A stretch of 15,042 bases of DNA from UBA6115 sp964346355 (GTDB taxonomy: Bacteria > Bacillota > Clostridia > Christensenellales > Aristaeellaceae). Position 1 is the first letter of the stretch. Each line of letters starts with the position of its first letter. The notes below the pieces were generated by a model, which worked only from the letters and a program-made list of their open reading frames with translations, had not been told where the DNA came from and made no database searches. Below are positions 12,754-15,042 of the stretch, piece by piece. The DNA lies in contig CAYFUH010000035.1 in assembly GCA_964346355.1 (NCBI GenBank), forward strand, positions 1-15,042, in the 5' to 3' direction. The position numbers were made by a program, and so were the translations under genes.

Positions 12754-14595
12754 ATGAACACGAAGAAAAAACGGCTCACAGCAATTCTTGTTGCACTGGT
12801 ACTGGGCGTGCTGATGACAGGACCAGTCAGCGCAGCGCCCGATCAACCGGTAACGATTGCTTCCGCGACCAGACTGACCGGGGCGTTTTTCACGTCTCAG
12901 TGGGGTGACAACACCTCAGATGTGGAGGTGCGTTTGCTTGTAAACGGCTACCCAACCGTCGTTTATACGTCGCAAAACACCACCGCTTTCAACCCCACGG
13001 TCGTGGCAGATATTAATGAGGCGCCCATTGGCGAGGACAAGCTGTTTACCATCCATTTAAAGGATGGTCTTCTTTTTGATGACGGCTCGCCCATCACCGC
13101 GAAGGACTATGTGTTCTCCCTGCTGCTGCAGGCGTCGCCGGCGATGCGCGCCCTGGGCGGCGCGCCGGCGGATCTGTCCCACCTGGCAGGCTTTGCGGAA
13201 TACGCCCAGGAACAGACCGAAGTCTTCTCTGGTGTGCGCCTGCTGGACGATCTGTCCTTCTCCCTGGTGCTAAAGAAGGACAAGGTTCCTTTCTTCTATG
13301 AAAAATCCTTCCTGATGGTCGATCCCTACCCCATGGCAGTCCTGGCGCCGGGTGTCCAGGTTGTTGATACAGATGAGGGGGCAAAGCTGGAACCAGCGCT
13401 GAGTGCGGAATTGCTGCAGCAAACCATCCTGGATCCTGTCAGCGGGTACCTGGTGCGCCCTGTCCCCGGCAGCGGCCCTTATAAGCTTGCCAGTTACAAC
13501 GCGGAAGCTGGCGAAGCCGTTTTCGAAGCAAACCCGCACTTCCTCGGTAATCACGAAGGAAGAAAGCCGGCAATTCCCAGCATCAAATTCATCCACGCAA
13601 GCGGCGATGCCGCGCTCAAGGGGCTGCAAAACGGCAGCATCGATATCATTCACAAGCTGGTTGACGGCAAGCTGATCACCCAGGGCATGAAGATGGACAA
13701 AGTTAACACAGCGGCTTATGCCAGGCGCGGGTTTGCCTTCTTTGCCTTTGATGCGCAATCAGGCGTCGCGGCCTCCAAGGCGGTGCGCCAGGCTTTTGCC
13801 TACCTTGTGGACACTGCAAAAATCACGCAGGAATACACCCAGGGCTTTGGCTGGCCAGTCTATGGCGATTATGGCTTTGGCCACTGGGCGATCGCAGAAG
13901 CTGCAGGCATCAAAGCCATCACCGATTTGCCGACGAAGGATGGCACATCCTTCGCAGCGTTTGACGAACTGCCCTTCAATCACTATGACGTCCATATCAG
14001 CCGCGCTGCTGCCTTGCTGGCAAGCGATGGCTGGACCTATAACGCAGAAGGTGAAGCCTACAAGGCCGGCCAAATCCGCCACCAAAAAACAGACCAGGGT
14101 CTTGTGCCGCTGACCCTCTCCTGGCTGCAGATTGACGGCAGCAAACTGGCCCAGACGGCGCAAAATATAATTGAAGCAAACTGCAAACGCGCGGGCATCC
14201 AGCTGAATGTCACCAAAGTCAGCCAGCAGGAGTTTTTCAACAGCTACTATGGCAATGAACCCGGAGGCCACGACCTGTACCTGCTCGCGTCAAACTTTGG
14301 CCAGGCATACGATCCCTACCACATGTTCATGAACAGTAAGAGCAAGGCCTACAGCCTGGGCCAGGCGGAGGAGAACCTGCTGGCGCTGGCAGAAGCGCTG
14401 CGCCAGACACCCGAGGGCGATCACGCGCTCTTTGTCGAGCGGTTCATGGCCTACCAAAAAGAATATAATGAGGTACTGCCCACTGTTCCGGTGTACAGCA
14501 ACATCTACGTGGATCTGTACCGCGACAATATTTACAACTACAGGCCTGCAGTCCACAACAGCGCCGCTGTCGCGATTTTGTATGCGACGCGCTGA
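12754..14595 (+). CDS. ABC transporter solute-binding protein, family 5 (oligopeptide/dipeptide type)
   Basis: This 613-residue secreted binding protein belongs to the OppA/DppA class, which captures peptides, nickel or sugars for ABC importers. Residues 1-27 form a Sec signal peptide (MNTKKKR start, hydrophobic core, cleavage after VSA). Mature-region family marks are FTIHLKDGLLFDDGSPITAKDY (around 97-118), which is the usual DG-x-P-(I/L)-TA-x-D-x-V-F motif, GSGPYKLASYN (240-250) and VRQAFAYLVD (343-352). The C-terminal part runs to the expected length. There is no lipobox cysteine. GGAGG (12744-12748) lies 5 bases before the ATG. No permease or ATPase genes follow; the next gene, 46 bases on, encodes an unrelated secreted protein. 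The binding protein is therefore an orphan here and must either pair with a transporter encoded elsewhere or act as a sensor. The substrate is unknown. Confidence 0.92.
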   Translation: MNTKKKRLTAILVALVLGVLMTGPVSAAPDQPVTIASATRLTGAFFTSQWGDNTSDVEVRLLVNGYPTVVYTSQNTTAFNPTVVADINEAPIGEDKLFTIHLKDGLLFDDGSPITAKDYVFSLLLQASPAMRALGGAPADLSHLAGFAEYAQEQTEVFSGVRLLDDLSFSLVLKKDKVPFFYEKSFLMVDPYPMAVLAPGVQVVDTDEGAKLEPALSAELLQQTILDPVSGYLVRPVPGSGPYKLASYNAEAGEAVFEANPHFLGNHEGRKPAIPSIKFIHASGDAALKGLQNGSIDIIHKLVDGKLITQGMKMDKVNTAAYARRGFAFFAFDAQSGVAASKAVRQAFAYLVDTAKITQEYTQGFGWPVYGDYGFGHWAIAEAAGIKAITDLPTKDGTSFAAFDELPFNHYDVHISRAAALLASDGWTYNAEGEAYKAGQIRHQKTDQGLVPLTLSWLQIDGSKLAQTAQNIIEANCKRAGIQLNVTKVSQQEFFNSYYGNEPGGHDLYLLASNFGQAYDPYHMFMNSKSKAYSLGQAEENLLALAEALRQTPEGDHALFVERFMAYQKEYNEVLPTVPVYSNIYVDLYRDNIYNYRPAVHNSAAVAILYATR

Positions 14596-14641
14596 TGCGG
14601 CCATGATGACACGAATTAACGCATAGGTGGAGGAGAAGGAT

Positions 14642-15042
14642 ATGAAAACTACGATTCGTTGGAAGAAGAGCATCGCCAGGTTGCTGGCTTTGGTGATGCT
14701 GCTGACCATGATGCCGATGAACGTCATCGTGCCGCATTCAGGCCTGGTCATGGCTGAGGCAGTTGAGGAAACTGCCTCGACGTCGCTGCGCGGGTATGTA
14801 CGGTCCAAAACGGACGGGCTTACCCTGTGGGGCAAAAACGCTACCGTCAATTACGGCACCATCCTGCTTGCCATCGGCAAGGACAACGGGGATAAAACCA
14901 CCGTTGTGTATAGGACCAAAGGCGGTGAGACCGAGACTGCCCAGGTTCGAATCCAATGGGTGGAGCTGCTCTCAGAAGGCGAGGCGGGCATCGCCCGCGG
15001 CAAATTTGCCGATGGACCAGTCAACAGCGCGACCGGGCTTCC
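14642..15042 (+). CDS. Secreted or surface protein of unknown function (3' truncated by the window end)
   Basis: An open frame starts at the ATG at 14642, with GGAGG (14629-14633) 8 bases upstream, and runs without a stop for 133 codons to the window edge. Residues 1-38 look like a long Sec signal peptide: a KK/R-rich start, the hydrophobic RLLALVMLLTMMPMNVIV, and likely cleavage after VMA (36-38). This leader style is common on large surface proteins of gut Clostridia. The following part, roughly 48-112, is rich in beta-type residues (LRGYVRSKTDGLTLWG, VNYGTILLAIG) and is faintly like an SH3-type or other small beta domain, but I cannot assign a family. Only 46 bases and no terminator separate it from the binding-protein gene, so the two are probably co-transcribed. 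Confidence 0.75.
   Translation, partial: MKTTIRWKKSIARLLALVMLLTMMPMNVIVPHSGLVMAEAVEETASTSLRGYVRSKTDGLTLWGKNATVNYGTILLAIGKDNGDKTTVVYRTKGGETETAQVRIQWVELLSEGEAGIARGKFADGPVNSATGL

Noticed and set aside
1..15042. Possible mobile element, CRISPR array, tRNA or rRNA
   Set aside because: No transposase or integrase motifs, no regularly spaced repeats, and no cloverleaf or rRNA-like conserved sequence were seen on either strand.

Overview
The window reads as a chromosomal segment of a fairly GC-rich (by eye mid-to-upper 50s %) fermentative bacterium, most likely a Clostridia-like Bacillota. The reasons are strong AGGAGG-type ribosome binding sites, TTG starts, T-tailed hairpin terminators, and a last gene whose leader (a KKSIARLLALVMLLT-type stretch) resembles those of surface proteins in gut Clostridia. 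This placement is an inference; no rRNA or other marker gene is present. There are no tRNAs, rRNAs, CRISPR arrays, insertion sequences or phage genes. Ten complete genes and one 3'-truncated gene fill about 90% of the window.

Region 1 (1-3955, + strand) is sugar metabolism. A Gfo/Idh/MocA-family NAD(P)-dependent oxidoreductase (173-1162) has its own sigma-A-type promoter and hairpin terminator. A two-gene fucose operon follows: a class II aldolase, probably L-fuculose-1-phosphate aldolase (fucA), then a clear L-fucose isomerase (fucI). It sits behind an extended -10 promoter flanked by TTTGTAC/GTACAAA half-sites. No fuculokinase gene is in view.

Region 2 (3890-6445, - strand) is a complete polar amino acid ABC importer in the order binding protein, permease, ATPase. 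A 9-bp hairpin lies just after the binding-protein gene, and a strong terminator lies at the end.

Region 3 (6385-12281) is membrane and envelope genes in alternating orientation. They are a secreted PQQ-type aldose sugar dehydrogenase (-), a Ste24-like M48 membrane metalloprotease (+), a two-domain membrane protein joining a phytol/dolichol-kinase-like domain to a DUF92 domain (-), and a MATE-family exporter (+). The two-domain protein looks like a bacterial fusion of the plant VTE5 and VTE6 prenol salvage kinases and is the most interesting gene here.

Region 4 (12204-15042, + strand) opens with about 550 bases of AT-rich non-coding DNA carrying a near-consensus promoter. A family 5 (oligopeptide/dipeptide-type) solute-binding protein follows with no permease genes after it, then the start of a secreted protein that runs off the window.
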